A DNA stretch of 64,000 bases from Hufsiella arboris (GTDB taxonomy: Bacteria > Bacteroidota > Bacteroidia > Sphingobacteriales > Sphingobacteriaceae), in contig NZ_WVHT01000007.1 of the NCBI RefSeq assembly GCF_009834875.1, positions 248,001 through 312,000 of the forward strand, read 5' to 3'. The position numbers and the translations under genes are program-made. Positions 61,646-64,000 of the stretch are shown piece after piece. Under the pieces are notes generated by a model. That model worked only from the letters and a program-made list of their open reading frames with translations, ran no database searches and was not told where the DNA came from. How positions within the stretch are numbered: the first letter of the stretch is position 1; each line of letters opens with the position of its first letter.

Positions 61646-64000
61646 ATGAGAAAATCTTTACTTGTCATTCTGAAATATAGAATTTTATCCATTAACAAAT
61701 TCTTTGGAATAAATAGAAATCTCTCTACCAGATTTAGCACGGCTCTGGTAAAAAAGGCATTCTTGCTTTTTTTTATCGCACTTTCATTTTGCAAATCATA
61801 CGGTCAATCTGGGATTACAGAAATTTACACCGATTATAAAGGTTATTGGGCTTCAGGATCTGGAACTACAGGAAACCTGGCCACAAGTTCGGTGAAACCC
61901 GATAATGATCATAATGTATTGGCATTTAAATGGAATGGGACGATCTATTCGACAGGCGTAAATGATGCAACGCTAACCAGTAAGGGCGTAACATTTACAC
62001 CTATGCGATTTCAGGCGTTCCCGGTTCGGAATTATGCGCTCGATGCAGGTTCTTTGCCGGGCGTAGGAGCAATGAAAGACGGTACGCTGAGTGTAGCCGT
62101 TACGCCTCCTTATTTTTCGATTCCAGCAAATGTTTCAGATTTTTTAACTGACGGCATCAACGGATTAAATATCGGGACTGGTATTGCAAACGTTAAAGCA
62201 GGTACCCTAACTTTCGACTTTGGCGGAATTATCACACCTGCGCAAATTAATGATGGTATTCCGGATATCATTGTAAGCCAGGTTGCCCAGCCGGATGCTA
62301 CATTAGATTCAGTATATTTTACTGATGGATCAGGCGCATTAGTTGGAAATAGGGTAGCAATAAACCATACTCTTAGTCCTTCTGTAGGTAACTGGATGAT
62401 CGATTTTTACCGGGCAACTGATGGAGCTGTACAATATACCAATACCGAACGCCCGATTCGGATTTGGGCTGCAGATCTGAGCGCCTTCGGTATTACATCA
62501 GCGAATTATACACCTGCCTTAATTTTAAAATACAAATTAAATGGTTCCAGCGATCCCGCGTTTTTAGCATTTAACGATCAGGCAATCCAAGTCGTAAGTG
62601 CAAATGATGATAATGCTTCAACAGCGATAAATACGTCAACCAGCATTGATGTTTTAGCAAATGACAAACCTTCAGCCGCATTAAAAGTTTCGAGTGTTAC
62701 GGTAACCATCGCGCCGCTGCACGGAACAACTTCAGTGAATAGCAGCACCGGCGCCATTACTTATACGCCAACAGCAGGTTATTATGGTACGGATCAATTT
62801 ACCTATAGCGTTTGTAATAATAATACATCAAACCCCCAATGCGACGATGCCAAGGTCTCAATAAATGTAGGTCCTGATGTAGCAACACCAGTATTTACAA
62901 GTGGAAGTTCCTCTTCGCGGTGCCAGGGATCCGGAACAGTTACCTATTCTGCTACCGCGAATAACTCAACAAGCATAAGCTATTCGTTGACACCTACGAC
63001 GGCGGGAACGATTAATTCCTCTACAGGGCTAGTTACCTGGGCTGCGGGCTTTTCAGGAATCGCAACTATTACAGCTGTTGCAACTGGTGTTAACGGACCA
63101 AAGTCTGCTGCACATACGGTAACTGTTTATGCCCCTCCGGTGTTATCAAGTGCTGCAGCAGTTTCGGTATGCAACAATACGGCTTTGGGCTACACCGCCA
63201 CAAGCTCCACAAGCGGTACAACGTTTAGCTGGACCCGCGCGGCGGTTACTGGTATCAGCAACGCCGCTTCAAGCGGGAACGGAGCCGGTATAAACGAGAC
63301 GTTGATTAATACGACCGGCAGTCCGGTTGATGTGACCTACGTAGTTATGCTTACGGCAAATAGTTGTCCAAATACCCAAAATGTTGTCGTAACAGTTGGT
63401 GCTGCTAATATAATTGCGGCGCCGACAACAACAACGTTTTGTATTACAAGTTCACCAACTAATATTAATCTGACCGGATCTAATATTTCAGGAGCAACTT
63501 ATCAATGGCAGATTAATACGGACCCATATAATTTTGGCACTAACGGAGCATATTCGGATATTTCAGGCGCAACTTCAAAGGATTATGATCCCGGAGTAAT
63601 AACACAATCTACTGCTTACAGACGAAAAGTAACAAGCGGCTGTATATCGACAAGTGATTATGTTGCTTTTTACGTTACTCCAACGGTAACAGGAAATAGT
63701 ATTACCGCTCAGGGTTCAACCACCACTTGCGGAAGTTTTACTAATAAATATATCGATGGTACTTATCCGTCCGGTGGAAACAATAACACACACACGTTTC
63801 AATGGCAAAGCTCTGCAGATGGTACAAACTTTACCAATATAGCTGGAGCTACAAGCCAGCAGTACACAGCTGCAACGATTAATACCTCAACCTATTTTAG
63901 AAGATTAACGATCTCCGGATATTGTACATATCCAAGTAACACTGTTTATTATAATACTAACGGCGCCGAAACCCCCGGTTCTATTTGGGGCAATAGTTCT
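61646..64000 (+). CDS. Large secreted multi-domain surface protein, partial
   Basis: The open frame runs from the ATG at 61646 past the right edge (785 residues seen). The first 36 residues are basic and precede a hydrophobic segment (KKAFLLFFIALSFCKSYGQ) that looks like the true export signal; no closer ATG is available. Residues about 320-410 form a cadherin/VCBS-like domain (IDVLANDKPS, GYYGTDQFTYSV). Later Ig-like domains contain paired Cys and TYQWQ / TFQWQSSADGTNFTNIAGATSQQY motifs, common in Bacteroidota type IX secreted proteins. The C-terminal sorting domain is outside the window. Confidence 0.85.
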   Translation, partial: MRKSLLVILKYRILSINKFFGINRNLSTRFSTALVKKAFLLFFIALSFCKSYGQSGITEIYTDYKGYWASGSGTTGNLATSSVKPDNDHNVLAFKWNGTIYSTGVNDATLTSKGVTFTPMRFQAFPVRNYALDAGSLPGVGAMKDGTLSVAVTPPYFSIPANVSDFLTDGINGLNIGTGIANVKAGTLTFDFGGIITPAQINDGIPDIIVSQVAQPDATLDSVYFTDGSGALVGNRVAINHTLSPSVGNWMIDFYRATDGAVQYTNTERPIRIWAADLSAFGITSANYTPALILKYKLNGSSDPAFLAFNDQAIQVVSANDDNASTAINTSTSIDVLANDKPSAALKVSSVTVTIAPLHGTTSVNSSTGAITYTPTAGYYGTDQFTYSVCNNNTSNPQCDDAKVSINVGPDVATPVFTSGSSSSRCQGSGTVTYSATANNSTSISYSLTPTTAGTINSSTGLVTWAAGFSGIATITAVATGVNGPKSAAHTVTVYAPPVLSSAAAVSVCNNTALGYTATSSTSGTTFSWTRAAVTGISNAASSGNGAGINETLINTTGSPVDVTYVVMLTANSCPNTQNVVVTVGAANIIAAPTTTTFCITSSPTNINLTGSNISGATYQWQINTDPYNFGTNGAYSDISGATSKDYDPGVITQSTAYRRKVTSGCISTSDYVAFYVTPTVTGNSITAQGSTTTCGSFTNKYIDGTYPSGGNNNTHTFQWQSSADGTNFTNIAGATSQQYTAATINTSTYFRRLTISGYCTYPSNTVYYNTNGAETPGSIWGNSS

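Overview
The window is chromosomal DNA from a member of the Bacteroidota, most likely the Sphingobacteriaceae (Mucilaginibacter/Pedobacter-like). Evidence: type IX secretion genes (PorP/SprF protein, gliding-motility C-terminal sorting domain), an outer-membrane receptor with a carboxypeptidase-regulatory-like N-domain, bTHX, Bacteroidota-type promoters (TTTG-N19-TAnnTTTG), and near absence of Shine-Dalgarno sites. All family assignments are by eye from the translated sequence. No database search was run.

Layout. 1-7545: a vanadium haloperoxidase-like protein (cut by the left edge) divergent from a 1186-residue FG-GAP/ASPIC lipoprotein, then a small secreted protein and a two-gene operon for a sorbosone dehydrogenase-like and an SMP-30/NHL-like secreted beta-propeller. 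7695-15363: a glycan cluster of two convergent arms (carbamoyltransferase, GT2, GT9 against GT4, GT4, heptose-bisphosphate phosphatase-like, GT9). 15533-22826: an accessory stretch with pyrophosphatase, a duplicated 285-bp repeat, a HipA-like kinase/DUF3037 pair, several repeat types, a hydrolase, an A+T-rich patch with a decapitated higB toxin plus intact higA, and a lipoprotein. 22827-36070: mainly housekeeping (trxB, bTHX, ECF sigma factor and membrane partner, SDF symporter, rplU-rpmA, rpe, TonB-type receptor, serC-serA, AhpD-like). 36142-43260: Crp/Fnr regulator divergent from a ParE-type toxin-antitoxin pair, FAD amine oxidase, beta-CASP MBL protein, ABC exporter. 43552-55104: SAM hydroxide adenosyltransferase, phoH, purC, STAS protein, rnz, MCE/MlaD-amidase and lptD (envelope transport), cinA, and a 2-oxoacid dehydrogenase E2. 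55407-64000: a 1232-residue nine-repeat type IX secreted protein with its PorP/SprF partner, a plasmid-like parA/small-DNA-binding-protein cassette surrounded by phased short boxes, and the start of a second large secreted protein that runs off the right edge.

The most unusual content is between genes: a dispersed repeat family in both orientations with a hairpin that shows a compensatory change; three tracts of degenerate TAG/CTA short repeats; a 21-bp tandem array; and the partition cassette with TATGTA boxes at 8-bp spacing on both sides plus two palindromes in front of parA. Candidate under-described two-gene systems are the HipA-like kinase/DUF3037 pair and the carbamoylated-heptose glycan cluster.
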